A stretch of 64,000 nucleotides of DNA from DASQPR01 sp963836785 (lineage in GTDB: Bacteria; Actinomycetota; Actinomycetes; Mycobacteriales; Micromonosporaceae). This document shows positions 27,205 through 36,545 of this stretch, piece after piece. Position 1 is the stretch's first letter. Every line of letters starts with the position of its first letter. The stretch is taken from the NCBI GenBank assembly GCA_963836785.1, contig CAWIKW010000001.1:809801-873800 (forward strand), in the 5' to 3' direction. A model generated the notes under the pieces. It was not told the origin of the DNA. It saw only the letters and a list, made by a program, of their open reading frames with translations, and made no database searches. Made by a program: the position numbers and the translations under genes.

Positions 27205-28257
27205 ATGCGCGCGCTCGTATTCCATGGACCGCGGGACATGACGGTCGAGGACCGCCCCGAGCCGGAGGCCGGCCCCGACGACGTCCTGCTGGCGATCATC
27301 GCCACCGGGATCTGCGGTTCCGACCTGCACGGCTACACCGGCGAGAACGGTCGTCGCCACCCCGGCCAGGTCATGGGCCACGAAACCGTCGCCCGCGTCC
27401 TCGAAGACCGGACTGGCATGCACCGTCCTGGCACACTCGTGACCGTCAATCCCGTCCTGGGCTGCCGACGTTGTCCCGCCTGCATCGCCGGCGCACCGCA
27501 ACGCTGTCCGACCCGGCGCGTCATCGGCGTCCACGCCGATATCAGCGCCGCCTTCGCCGAACGCATGGTCGCGCCGGCGCGCAACCTGGTACCCCTGTCG
27601 GAGGGCACTCCGCCCGAGATCGGCGGCCTGGTCGAGCCCCTCGCCGTCGGCTACCACGCCTGCCAGCGCGGCGGCCTCAGCAACAAGGACACCCTCTACA
27701 TCGTCGGTGGCGGCCCCATCGGACAGGCCGTCGCAATCGCCGCCCGGCGCATCGGCGCCGCCACACCAGTGGTCGCGGAACTCGATCCCGCCCGCCGGGG
27801 CCTGCTCAACCGACTCGGCTTTGCCACGGTCGACCCGAACATCCAGACCACCGACGACATCCGGGCCCTCCTCGGCGCGGCGCCGACCGTCGTCATCGAC
27901 GCGGTCGGCGCCACCCAGACGTTGCAGAGCGCCATGGACATCGCGGCGCTCGGGGCTCGCATCGTTCTCGTCGGGATGGCCACGCCACGGCTCGACCTCG
28001 CCGCCTACGCACTGAGCACTGCCGAACGTTCCCTCGTGGGCAGCTTCGCCTACGACGACGCCGCGTTCCGCGATACCGCGATCTGGGCCAGCGCCCACGT
28101 CGCGGACTTGGCACCTCTCATCGAGGCACGCGTCGACCTCGACGATGCACCCGAGGCCTTCCGGGCACTCGCGGAAGGAACGCTGACCGCCAGCAAGGTC
28201 TTGGTCTACCCCGCCGGCCGTCGGGCCGACATGTCACGACCGACATCGACAGACTGA
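27205..28257 (+). CDS. Zinc-dependent medium-chain dehydrogenase, second copy
   Basis: 350 residues, same superfamily as the preceding gene but clearly different in sequence. Catalytic motifs are GICGSDLHGY and VMGHETVARV, the structural-zinc loop is GCRRCPACIAGAPQRC (C-x2-C-x2-C-x7-C), and the nucleotide motif is IVGGGPIGQAVAI. GGAG 7 bases before ATG 27205 fixes the start, 28 bases after the previous gene, so they form an operon. Two zinc dehydrogenases beside an aldonate dehydratase suggest successive oxidations in a non-phosphorylating sugar pathway (inference). A partner aldolase or transporter is not seen. Confidence 0.85.
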   Translation: MRALVFHGPRDMTVEDRPEPEAGPDDVLLAIIATGICGSDLHGYTGENGRRHPGQVMGHETVARVLEDRTGMHRPGTLVTVNPVLGCRRCPACIAGAPQRCPTRRVIGVHADISAAFAERMVAPARNLVPLSEGTPPEIGGLVEPLAVGYHACQRGGLSNKDTLYIVGGGPIGQAVAIAARRIGAATPVVAELDPARRGLLNRLGFATVDPNIQTTDDIRALLGAAPTVVIDAVGATQTLQSAMDIAALGARIVLVGMATPRLDLAAYALSTAERSLVGSFAYDDAAFRDTAIWASAHVADLAPLIEARVDLDDAPEAFRALAEGTLTASKVLVYPAGRRADMSRPTSTD

Positions 28258-28319
28258 TCGCGATCGCCAGGGGCGAGCGGCATCGGAGGCGGCGACTGCG
28301 GCCATCCATTCGTGCACGA

Positions 28320-28964
28320 TCATTCGTCACTCCAAGGGTCCGTACCGCCCCGATGGAGGAAGACCGCCTCCTGACAGTAGCGGGCGACGATCGATCGGTA
28401 CGGACGGAACGGATCGCCGAGCGGCTTGAGCTGCTTGGCGGTCGGCGCCGGGTCGATCCGCCACGCGAGCCCGAAGCCCTCGCGCACGTCGAGATCGGCC
28501 ACCGGCCAGACATCAAGCCGGCGGAGACAATGCATCAGGTACATCTCCGCGCTCCACCGGCCGATGCCGCGTACGGTCGACAGCCTGGCGATGACCTCCT
28601 CATCGTCGCTCCGCGTCGCTATGTTGAGGTCGACGGTTCCATCCAGCACCTTGGCGGACAGATCGCGCAGCGAGGCAACTTTGTTACGCGAAAGCCCGGC
28701 GGTCCGGAGCGTCTCGTCGGACACGGCTCCGAACGCCTGCGGGCTGAACGATCCACCGACGACCGCGGCCACCCGGCCGATGATGGCTTGCGCCGCCGCG
28801 CCCGAGATTTCTTGGGAGACAATCGCGCGTACGACAAAGCCGAACGCACCGTCCGGAAAGCGTGGCAAGTACCGAATCGGACCGATCTTCGCAACAAGGT
28901 GGGCGACAACGGGGTCGCGGGCCGCGGCCTCGTTGATCGCGGTCGTCAGCGCAGTACGTGGCAC
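28320..28964 (-). CDS. AlkA-type DNA-3-methyladenine glycosylase (HhH-GPD)
   Basis: 214 residues forming a helix-hairpin-helix GPD domain. FVVRAIVSQEISGAAAQAII is the family start, LSTVRGIGRWSAEMYLMHCL is the hairpin, and WPVADLDVREG contains the catalytic aspartate. It excises alkylated purines in base excision repair. GTG 28964 is chosen because the domain begins soon after and GGAG is upstream; the longer frame to 29060 adds an Arg-rich leader. It is convergent with the alcohol dehydrogenase and not in an operon. Confidence 0.88.
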   Translation of the reverse strand: MPRTALTTAINEAAARDPVVAHLVAKIGPIRYLPRFPDGAFGFVVRAIVSQEISGAAAQAIIGRVAAVVGGSFSPQAFGAVSDETLRTAGLSRNKVASLRDLSAKVLDGTVDLNIATRSDDEEVIARLSTVRGIGRWSAEMYLMHCLRRLDVWPVADLDVREGFGLAWRIDPAPTAKQLKPLGDPFRPYRSIVARYCQEAVFLHRGGTDPWSDE

Positions 28965-29274
28965 AAGCTCAGCTCCCTGATGGCGGGGCGACGCCACGGC
29001 GCAACGAGTCCGGCCATCGCACTCACGTCGTCTCCGGGCAAGCGCGGCGGGGCGGAACAAGCGCCGCGCGATAGGCCCGCGGACGCGGCTCCATCAGCCA
29101 ATGTCTCGACGGTAACCTCTGGCGTCGCGCCTGGCGCAGGCACCGACCAAACCGAGGAAGATCCATGCTCGGGCGCGGCCAAACAGCCTGCCGGACATGA
29201 CCCGTCAGGCTGTGCTGCCTTAGGTGAGCAACCGCGTTCCGCCCGCCCTCCTCGCCAGGCCTACGGACACCCGT

Positions 29275-30696
29275 TCACGCGCGGATGACGCGTATTCCGG
29301 ACGCGTCCGGATCATCGAGCTTTGCGCTGTACATCGCGTGATCGGCGCGTTTGATGAGGTCTTCGGGATCGTCCGCGCCGAAGGCGACCGCAATCCCCAT
29401 GCTCGCACCGATGGTCACGAGTTCCTCACGCAGCTTGATCGGGCGCGACAGCGCTTGGACGATCCGCTCACAGATTGCATCAATCTCCTCGAGTGCCGCG
29501 CCGCGCGACAAGATTAAGAATTCATCGCCGCCGAACCGGCTCACCACGTCGCCATCACGTACGCAAGCCCGAAGCCGCCGCGCGACCTCGACCAGAAGCT
29601 GATCACCGGCGTCGTGGCCGAGGCGGTCGTTGACGGCTTTGAATCCGTCCAAATCGCAAAAGGCGATGATGCAGTCGGGGTGGATCGACAGTTCGTCGCC
29701 GAGCCGGGCGATGAATTCACGCCGGTTGGGGAGGTCCGTCAGCGGGTCGTGTGACGCCTCGTGTCGCAGTGCCTGCTCCGCACGGTCACGTTCGGCGGAC
29801 AGGTGGGCAATGCGCCCCATCACCAGGACGGCGATGCCGGACCCACCGATTGCCAGGAGCAGGCCGTCATTACCGCCGGCCACGAGCGCGCGGATACCAA
29901 CGACCACCGGGATCACCGCCACTGCTGCGCCCAGAAAGACAAGCCGGCCCACGGAAAGCGCGTCCTCGTGGGGCAGCGGTCCCGGCCGCGCCAGGAGCAC
30001 GGCGGAGGGGTCCAGGCCGAACAGCGCGATCGAGGCATAGGTGGCAATGAACATCATCATGGCGACCGACCGGAGCCAGTGATCACTCGCCAACGCCAGC
30101 ACGATGTTGCCGACTAGGGCGAGCGCGACGGCCGAGACCAGCCACCACAACGCGCTGATCGATCGCCCGGCCACCTGTATCAGCCGGGCTAAGGCTCCCA
30201 GCACGCCGCAGAGGGCGAACACGACGACGAACAGATCAACGTGCGCCGTGGTAGCTGTGAAGTCGTCCTGCAAATTCGGTCGTAGGGCCACGTCCCAGAG
30301 CAGGCCCCCGACCGCCAACGCGACGATGCTGGCATCGATGATGCCGCCGAGGTCGTTGCGCCCTCGACGGACCACCAACGCGAAGGCGGCAGCTAGAGCC
30401 AGCAGATTGCCAGCAGCGTCGAGGAGCCTACTGCTGGTCACAGCTGCATCGCCTGGAGCAACCCTGACGATGTTGGCAATGCTGACGGTCACCAGGGCAG
30501 CTAGCAACAGCCACCAGGGCCGTCGATACCCGGAGTCAAGGCGCCGCAGAGCCGCGATGACCGCCGGTATCGCCGCGAGCGACGCAAAGGCGAATGCGAC
30601 CCCACGGCCCAACGTCGACAGCATCGGGTACACCGCTATCAACAAAAGTGATCCGACGATGAACGCCCAACGCACGCGCCAATCGGGTCCAGCCAC
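29275..30696 (-). CDS. Membrane-bound diguanylate cyclase (GGDEF)
   Basis: 473 residues. The N-terminal ~300 residues contain about nine hydrophobic helices (for example GSLLLIAVYPMLSTLGRG, LLLAALVTVSIANIV, VVVFALCGVLGALARLI). The C-terminal GGDEF domain has SHDPLTDLPNRREF, IIAFCDLDGFKAVNDRLGHD and an intact RFGGDEF active site. An RDGD inhibitory-site (RxxD) stands just before it. It should make c-di-GMP and be feedback-inhibited, opposing the EAL protein at 5.3-7.0 kb. GTG 30696 has GGAGGAGGG upstream. The membrane part is a sensor of unknown ligand. Confidence 0.9.
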   Translation of the reverse strand: MAGPDWRVRWAFIVGSLLLIAVYPMLSTLGRGVAFAFASLAAIPAVIAALRRLDSGYRRPWWLLLAALVTVSIANIVRVAPGDAAVTSSRLLDAAGNLLALAAAFALVVRRGRNDLGGIIDASIVALAVGGLLWDVALRPNLQDDFTATTAHVDLFVVVFALCGVLGALARLIQVAGRSISALWWLVSAVALALVGNIVLALASDHWLRSVAMMMFIATYASIALFGLDPSAVLLARPGPLPHEDALSVGRLVFLGAAVAVIPVVVGIRALVAGGNDGLLLAIGGSGIAVLVMGRIAHLSAERDRAEQALRHEASHDPLTDLPNRREFIARLGDELSIHPDCIIAFCDLDGFKAVNDRLGHDAGDQLLVEVARRLRACVRDGDVVSRFGGDEFLILSRGAALEEIDAICERIVQALSRPIKLREELVTIGASMGIAVAFGADDPEDLIKRADHAMYSAKLDDPDASGIRVIRA

Positions 30697-30911
30697 TGGC
30701 GTGCCCTCCTCCCCCAGAGCGTAGCGGCCCCGCCGTACACGATGGCTTGGTTAGGTCTGACCGCGCGACCCTGGGGGATGGCCGCGTCGGCCGGCCGTGC
30801 CGACTGCGGGTTTCATCAGGGTGATCCATACACAAATCGGGGCGTAAGCCACCCACCGACGTCGGCGGGGGTGCGCGGCGGTGGCAGTGTGTCAGGGTGG
30901 TTGGCGTGGCT

Positions 30912-32348
30912 ATGCAGCTGTTAGGTGATCGGTATCGGCTTGAGGATGTGCTGGGCTCGGGCGGGATGGCGACCGTGTGGCGGGGCTGGGATCTGCGGTT
31001 GGAGCGATCGGTCGCGGTCAAGACGCTCGATCATGCGGGCCTTAGTGACCCGAGCGCGGCGGAGCGTTTCGACCGTGAGGCGCGCACGGTCGCGCGGCTC
31101 GCTCACCCGAATATCGTCGCCGTGTACGACGTCGGTACCCAGGACGGTGTCGGGTACCTGGTGATGGAGTTGATCGGCGGAGTCAGTGTGGCAGCGCTGC
31201 TGGAGGCCGGGCCGTTACCGGTGCAGCAGGCGGTAGCGATCGCCGCGCAGTCCTGCGACGCGCTCGGCGCGGCCCACGCCGCCGGCGTTATCCACCGCGA
31301 TGTCAAACCGGCCAACATCATGGTCACCCCCGCCGGTGCCGTGAAGGTCTGCGACTTTGGCATCGCGCGGCAGCTGCACGCTGCCGGGCAGACGCTAACC
31401 GCCCCGGACTCCGCGATCGGCACCAGCGACTACATGGCGCCCGAGCAGGCCACCGGAGATCAGGTCGACGCCCGGACCGATTTGTACGCACTCGGCTGCG
31501 TGCTGTACGCGATGCTCACCGGCGCGCCACCCTTCACCGGCGACAGCCCGCTCGCGGTCATCTACCAGCACCTGCACAACGCCCCGGCACCGGTGCGATC
31601 CCGCCGGGCCGACGTCCCCGTCGAGCTGGCGGCTCTGATCGACCGGCTGCTGGCCAAAGATCCCGCGGACCGACCGGCCGATCACCGGCAGGTGCTGGCC
31701 GCGTTGGGCGTTGTCGACCGGCGGCCAACGGCTGGACCGGCCGGACCAGTCACCGCCGTACGGCCGGTGGCCCGCGCCGCCGTGCCCACACCCACTCGCA
31801 CCATGCCGGCGGCGCTGGGACACGACGAGTACCGACGCAGCGGCTGGGCCGACCGATATCCGCGATTCACCCTTGGCCGCGTCACGATGGCGGCGGTTGT
31901 CGTCGTCGCGCTTGCGACCGCGGCCGTACTAGCGGCCGCCCTTCTCAACCGTCCCGCCGGCCAACCGCAGGCCGCACCGCCACCAAGCACGACCTCGACG
32001 ACCGCGACGGCATCGCCGACCCCTTCAAACACGCCCACGCCAATCACGTCGGGCGATCCTGCCGACCAGATCGCGGCCCTCCAAGCCCTGCTCCAACAGC
32101 AGGTGGAGGCGGGCCAGGTCGACTCACACGCCGCCAATGATCTCGTCCACCAACTGAACGGCCTCGCCCACACCCTTGATCGCGGCGATGGCCACGGCCA
32201 CGACAGCACCGACAAGATCACCGCGCTACGCGCCGACCTCACCGAGCTCCTGGGCGACCGCAAGATGACAACCGCTGGCTACGACACCCTCGCGGCAGGA
32301 CTCGACCAGTTGGCCGCGTCGCTGCCCACAGCCGACACCGGCGACTAA
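30912..32348 (+). CDS. PknB-type transmembrane Ser/Thr protein kinase
   Basis: 478 residues. Kinase motifs: GSGGMATVW, VAVKTL, IHRDVKPANIM, VCDFGIAR, DYMAPEQATG. A linker leads to a TM helix (~325-346, VTMAAVVVVALATAAVLAAAL). The extracellular part has a Ser/Thr/Pro stretch and a small helical region at the C-terminus (IAALQALLQQQVEAGQVDSH, TALRADLTELLGD), a helical-bundle sensor-like domain found in some actinobacterial kinases. No PASTA repeats. GTG codons at 30897 and 30906 precede ATG 30912 in frame; the kinase domain starts at LGDRYRLEDVLG. The upstream sequence holds no SD that decides between them. Confidence 0.9.
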   Translation: MQLLGDRYRLEDVLGSGGMATVWRGWDLRLERSVAVKTLDHAGLSDPSAAERFDREARTVARLAHPNIVAVYDVGTQDGVGYLVMELIGGVSVAALLEAGPLPVQQAVAIAAQSCDALGAAHAAGVIHRDVKPANIMVTPAGAVKVCDFGIARQLHAAGQTLTAPDSAIGTSDYMAPEQATGDQVDARTDLYALGCVLYAMLTGAPPFTGDSPLAVIYQHLHNAPAPVRSRRADVPVELAALIDRLLAKDPADRPADHRQVLAALGVVDRRPTAGPAGPVTAVRPVARAAVPTPTRTMPAALGHDEYRRSGWADRYPRFTLGRVTMAAVVVVALATAAVLAAALLNRPAGQPQAAPPPSTTSTTATASPTPSNTPTPITSGDPADQIAALQALLQQQVEAGQVDSHAANDLVHQLNGLAHTLDRGDGHGHDSTDKITALRADLTELLGDRKMTTAGYDTLAAGLDQLAASLPTADTGD

Positions 32349-33000
32349 AGCCCTCCCTGCAGCGGTATGCGTCGCGCGACCGATGAAGCGCTTGCCATGA
32401 CGGCGTCGCCGTCTCGCCGGAGCTCATGGACACACGTCGATCGGGCCTGCGCCACCTGTCACCGTCAGCAAACGATGCAGGTCGCCTGGCGACAATCACG
32501 TCACCACCCGCCGGATTCATCCCGTATCCAATGCTCCAGCCTGCATCTCGCTCTATCGGACCGGTCTACGAGTCCGCACCCGAGCCGATACTCCTTGGCC
32601 TTAAGCTGGACCACATACACACGCGCGCGGGTTCGTCCACGCCGGGCTGCTCGTTCACCTCAGGCGATTCAATCTTCGGTCACACGACCTCCACAGCTCT
32701 CGCGGCTCGCCCGCCGATCGTCACCGTGTCGCTGATTACTGACGCCACTGGGTCAGCACCCGGAGCATGGCGCCAGCGCTGGAGCGCAGTGAACACCATG
32801 GAACGCGGGTGGCCTTCGCAAACGCGACGTTCCAAGCCGATGATCGCCTCGTAGCGACGGCGAGCGGCGTCCTCCTCAGCTAACCGGACAGCCACCGGGA
32901 TCGGAGGCGCGTGACTCATGACCTCGACCGCCACCCGCACTGCGTTCAAGACAGCTGTCTTTCGCCATCGAACCCTGGCCCGCGCCGTAAGGAGCCCACG
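32349..33000. other. Intergenic, one weak candidate frame
   Basis: 650 bases after the kinase. A minus-strand 89-residue frame at 32680-32949 (MNAVRVAVEVMSHAPPIPVA, then LERRVCEGHPRSMVFTALQR) has gene-like composition but no recognised domain and no support for its start; I leave it as a possible gene (about 0.3). The rest shows nothing. Confidence 0.4.
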
Positions 33001-33861
33001 ATGCCTAGAGCCGCAACGCCCGCGCCGAACCTAAACCGACTTGACCTCCCACAAGGGCCCATCACCTACCGCGTGACCGGCCCGGCCGACAGCGCGTCCC
33101 CACCGGTCGTGTTCGTACACGGCTTGCTGGTGGACAGCCAGCTCTGGACCGGTGTCGCCGACGTGCTCGCCGACCGCGGCATACGCAGCTACGCGCCCAC
33201 CTGGCCACTCGGCTCGCATCGCGTACCGATGAACGCCGACACCGACCTCAGCCCGCGTGGCATCGCCACGATCATCAACGGGTTCCTGGCCGCTCTCGAC
33301 CTCAGCGACGTCACATTGGTCGGTAGTGACACCGGCGGCGCCCTGTGCCAGTACACAATCGACACCGACGATAGCCGCATTGGCCGCCTGGTCCTGACCA
33401 ACTGCGACGCCTTCGACGTCTTCCCGCCACGCGAGTTCCAAGGGCTCATCAAGGTGGGCCGCCACGCTGCACTCATCAAGCCGATGCTCACCGCACTCAA
33501 GTCCACCGCCATCCGACACAGCAACACCGGCTACGGGCTCACCTTCGCGGGCACACCGGATCCCCACGTCACCCGCAGCTGGATCGAGCCTGCACTCAGC
33601 AACAAGGCGATTCGCCGTGACGCCGCCAAGCTGATGAGCACCATGCAACCGAAGGATCTGCTCGAGGTCTCCACCCGATTCGACACCTTCACCAAACCGG
33701 TGCGCCTCGTCTGGGGAGACGCCGACAAATGCTTCCCCATAAGCTTCGCCAAAAAGCTGGCCGCCGCCTTCCCGAACGCGACGCTGACCACCGTTCCAGG
33801 CGGCCGCACATTCATCTCGATGGAGTTCCCCCAGCAGGTCGCCGACGTCATCAGCACGTGA
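33001..33861 (+). CDS. Alpha/beta hydrolase with Asp nucleophile, catalytic His absent
   Basis: 286 residues, alpha/beta hydrolase fold: oxyanion motif VVFVHGLLVDSQLW, nucleophile elbow LVGSDTGGALCQ and acid motif VWGDADKCFP. The elbow has Asp instead of Ser, as in haloalkane dehalogenase and epoxide hydrolase relatives. The position where the catalytic His is expected reads GGRTFISMEFP, with Thr instead of His, so normal turnover is doubtful. AAGGAG is 7 bases before ATG 33001. It is a single gene; substrate unknown. Confidence 0.8.
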   Translation: MPRAATPAPNLNRLDLPQGPITYRVTGPADSASPPVVFVHGLLVDSQLWTGVADVLADRGIRSYAPTWPLGSHRVPMNADTDLSPRGIATIINGFLAALDLSDVTLVGSDTGGALCQYTIDTDDSRIGRLVLTNCDAFDVFPPREFQGLIKVGRHAALIKPMLTALKSTAIRHSNTGYGLTFAGTPDPHVTRSWIEPALSNKAIRRDAAKLMSTMQPKDLLEVSTRFDTFTKPVRLVWGDADKCFPISFAKKLAAAFPNATLTTVPGGRTFISMEFPQQVADVIST

Positions 33862-34125
33862 CCGTACGACACAACATCCGCCCGTGGCCCCATACATCGG
33901 CACTCGGGTGCGCTCGCTTCTGCAGCGCTCCGACACCCCGGCGCTAGCGATCGGGCGTTTCGTCAACTCAAGCGTCTTCGATTTCTCTGGGTCCGGAACG
34001 AACGGTGTAATCCCTGATCATGGGAGTGCAATTGGTGACGGAAGCTGCGGCGCCCTGGAACGTGGGCACTTGAGGCTCCTGCCGACATGAGTGGTCGAGG
34101 TCCTGGTGTGAACGGCGCCGGGAAG

Positions 34126-34905
34126 TTAGTTGGGCGGCTCCGCGAGCCGCTCCATCCGGGTCCAACCGGACCAGCCACGCTCGCGCATCAGGTCCCGCAA
34201 CCGCTGTGCCCGTGGGTCGGTCTCGTCGGCAAGATCGTCGAGTAGGTCAGACGGTAGTTCGTCGTGCGCCATCTCGGCGGGGTTGGTCTCGCTGGCGGTG
34301 TATGCCTGCTCGGCGAGGCTGGCCATGATGTCGGCGGCTTCCTCCAGTCGCGGGTCGTCGGCTGCATCGCTTTCGAAGATCTCCGATAGGACCCGGTAGA
34401 GCCGGACGAGTTGCGGGTCGTCGAGCTGCGCGAGTTTCTCGGGCATCCACTCGCGGACGCGATCGGGCCACCGGGCCGCAACCAGGATCCACCCGTCCCG
34501 CTCGGCCTCGACCATCCGCTCGGACGCCCCGATCTGCCGAAGTCGATCGAGATAGAAGGTCACCTCCGGTGGGAGCGCCAGACTGTCCCCGGCCGCGAGC
34601 TGCGCGATCTGCTTGCGGCTGGTCTCAAGCCGTTCGATCTGGTCGCGTAGGTGGCTGTCGATGCTGTGGACCGCTTCGGCAAAAGTCGATGCGTCGGCTT
34701 CGAGCATCTGACCGATCCGAGATAGCGGCACGCCAGCGTCGGCGAGGGCGCGGATCTTGATCAGGGACACGACTGCCGTCGCGCCATACCTCCGGTAACC
34801 CGAAGCATCCCGCTTCGGCTCGGGTAGTAGTCCGATCTGGTGATAGTGGCGCACGGCGCGCACCGTGACGCCGGCATACGCCGCCAGTTGACTGATCGTC
34901 AGCAT
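34126..34905 (-). CDS. MerR-family transcriptional regulator
   Basis: 259 residues. The N-terminal MerR winged helix is clear: LTISQLAAYAGVTVRAVRHY, HQIGLLPEPKRDASGYRRYG, and a dimerisation helix (ALADAGVPLSRIGQMLEADA). The C-terminal ~150 residues are an effector domain with no recognised family. It is the last gene of a three-gene minus-strand operon with an ABC exporter, and the promoter upstream of the ATPase gene has the MerR layout, so it probably activates the whole operon including itself. The ligand may be the exported compound. Confidence 0.9.
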   Translation of the reverse strand: MLTISQLAAYAGVTVRAVRHYHQIGLLPEPKRDASGYRRYGATAVVSLIKIRALADAGVPLSRIGQMLEADASTFAEAVHSIDSHLRDQIERLETSRKQIAQLAAGDSLALPPEVTFYLDRLRQIGASERMVEAERDGWILVAARWPDRVREWMPEKLAQLDDPQLVRLYRVLSEIFESDAADDPRLEEAADIMASLAEQAYTASETNPAEMAHDELPSDLLDDLADETDPRAQRLRDLMRERGWSGWTRMERLAEPPN

Positions 34906-34950
34906 GCTCTGATCCTGCCCTCAACCCGCCCAGACCCGGTCGACGCCGGC

Positions 34951-35712
34951 TCAGGAGATCTTGCGACGGTAGGACATGTTGGCGAACACGTAGGCAACGA
35001 CGAGGATGCCGAGGCACCAGGCCAGGGCGATCCAGATGTGGGTGCCGACCGGCTGCTGGGTGAACAGGTCGCGGATCGCGTTGACGATGGAGGTCACCGG
35101 CTGGTTGTCGGCGAAGGCGCGCACGGGGCCGGGCATGGACTCGGTGGGTACAAAGGCCGAGCTGATGAACGGCAGGAAGATGAGCGGATACGAGAACGCG
35201 CTCGCGCCGTCCACGGACTTTGCGGTGAGGCCGGGTATCACGGCGATCCAGGTCAGCGCCAGGGTAAACAGGACCAGAATGCCGGCGACCGCGAGCCACC
35301 CCGCCACGCCCACCCCCGTGCGGAAGCCCATGACCAGCGCGACGCCGACGACGACCACGAGCGAGATCAGGTTGGCGACCACCGAGGTCAGGACGTGCGC
35401 CCACAGCACGGAGGATCGTGCGATCGGCATGGACTGGAACCGTTCGAAGATGCCGCCTTGCAAGTCCAGGAAGAGCCGGTAGGCAGTGTAGGAGATGCCC
35501 GAGGCGATCGTGATGAGCAGGATGCCGGGCAGCAAGTAGTTCACGTACGAATCCGAACCGGTCTTGATCGCGCCGCCGAAGACGTAGACGAACAGCAGCA
35601 TGAAGGCGATCGGCATGATCGCGGTCGTGATGATGGTGTCCGGGCTGCGGCTGATGTGGCGCAGCGAACGTCCCAGGAGGACGGCGGTGTCGCCGAGGAA
35701 GTGCTTGTTCAT
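34951..35712 (-). CDS. ABC-2 type exporter permease (DrrB-like)
   Basis: 253 residues with about six TM helices and the ABC-2 signature of drug exporters: FLGDTAVLLGRSLRHISRSP, LPGILLITIASGISYTAYRL, LDLQGGIFERFQSMPIARSS and, near the C-terminus, AFADNQPVTSIVNAIRDLF. This is the pattern of the daunorubicin-resistance permease group. Its start overlaps the ATPase stop by 4 bases (ATGA). It forms the channel of a drug/lipid exporter with the ATPase encoded upstream. Confidence 0.88.
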   Translation of the reverse strand: MNKHFLGDTAVLLGRSLRHISRSPDTIITTAIMPIAFMLLFVYVFGGAIKTGSDSYVNYLLPGILLITIASGISYTAYRLFLDLQGGIFERFQSMPIARSSVLWAHVLTSVVANLISLVVVVGVALVMGFRTGVGVAGWLAVAGILVLFTLALTWIAVIPGLTAKSVDGASAFSYPLIFLPFISSAFVPTESMPGPVRAFADNQPVTSIVNAIRDLFTQQPVGTHIWIALAWCLGILVVAYVFANMSYRRKIS

Positions 35713-36506
35713 CGTTGTTCCTTGTCCATTCTGGCGCCGACGAGGGTGAGGAAGACGTCCTCGAGAGTCGGCTGCTTCTCGACGTACTCGACTTCGGCGG
35801 GCGGGAGGAGCTGCTTCAGCTCACTGAGGGTGCCGTTCACGATGATCCGGCCCTCGTGGAGAATCGCGATCCGGTCGGCGAGCTGCTCCGCCTCGTCGAG
35901 GTATTGAGTCGTGAGCAGCACGGTCGTGCCGCCCTCGGCGAGCTCCTTGACGGCTTGCCACACCTCGAGACGCCCCTCCGGGTCCAGCCCGGTCGTCGGC
36001 TCGTCGAGGAAGATAACCGGCGGATTCCCGATAAGACTCATCGCGATGTCCAGGCGGCGGCGCATGCCACCGGAGTAGGTCGCTACCCTCCGGGTGCCCG
36101 CCTCGGTCAGCGAGAAGCGCCTCAGTAGGTCATCCGCGATCGTGCCCGGGTCCTTGAGGTGCCTCAGCCTGGCGACCATGACGAGGTTCTCCCGCCCGCT
36201 GAGGATCTCGTCGACCGCCGCGAACTGCCCGGTAAGACTGATGGACTCGCGTACGTCGGCGGCCTGTGTCGCGACATCGAAGCCGTTGACTCGTGCAGTC
36301 CCTGTGTCGGCCTTGAGCAGCGTGGACAGGATCTTCACCACCGTGGTCTTGCCGGCCCCGTTTGAGCCGAGCAGGGCGAAGATGCTGCCCCGCGCCACGT
36401 CGATGTCCACGCCACGCAGCACCTTCAGTTGCTTGAACGACTTCTCCAGGCCATGCACGTGTATCGCGGGCTGCTCGACCTGATCGATTGTTGCCGGGAT
36501 GCTCAT
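35709..36506 (-). CDS. ABC exporter ATP-binding protein (DrrA-like)
   Basis: 265 residues. Walker A LLGSNGAGKTTVVK, Q-loop SLTGQFAAVDEIL, ABC signature YSGGMRRRLDIAMS, Walker B VIFLDEPTTGLDPEGR, H-loop LTTQYLDEAEQLAD. The C-terminal segment PTLEDVFLTLVG is the DrrA-type extension. The start at ATG 36506 fits the promoter (-10 ends 8 bases earlier), giving a leaderless mRNA; upstream in-frame codons to 36569 would lie inside the promoter. It powers the permease encoded next. Confidence 0.9.
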   Translation of the reverse strand: MSIPATIDQVEQPAIHVHGLEKSFKQLKVLRGVDIDVARGSIFALLGSNGAGKTTVVKILSTLLKADTGTARVNGFDVATQAADVRESISLTGQFAAVDEILSGRENLVMVARLRHLKDPGTIADDLLRRFSLTEAGTRRVATYSGGMRRRLDIAMSLIGNPPVIFLDEPTTGLDPEGRLEVWQAVKELAEGGTTVLLTTQYLDEAEQLADRIAILHEGRIIVNGTLSELKQLLPPAEVEYVEKQPTLEDVFLTLVGARMDKEQR

Positions 36507-36513
36507 GACGGCC

Positions 36514-36545
36514 AGTATCGAGGGTTGACGCAGCGTCAAGGTCAA
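36514..36545 (-). promoter_or_regulatory. MerR-type promoter with palindrome in a 20-bp spacer
   Basis: On the minus strand: -35 TTGACC (36545-36540), -10 GATACT (36519-36514) separated by 20 bases, instead of the usual ~17. The spacer includes the perfect palindrome TTGACGCTGCGTCAA (36525-36539). Over-long spacer plus central dyad is the hallmark of MerR-activated promoters. Expected transcription start is at about 36506-36507, at the ATG itself. Confidence 0.75.

Noticed and set aside
27471..29288. 605-residue plus-strand frame across the second dehydrogenase and the glycosylase
   Set aside because: Arg-rich out-of-frame translation of a proven dehydrogenase and an antisense glycosylase gene.
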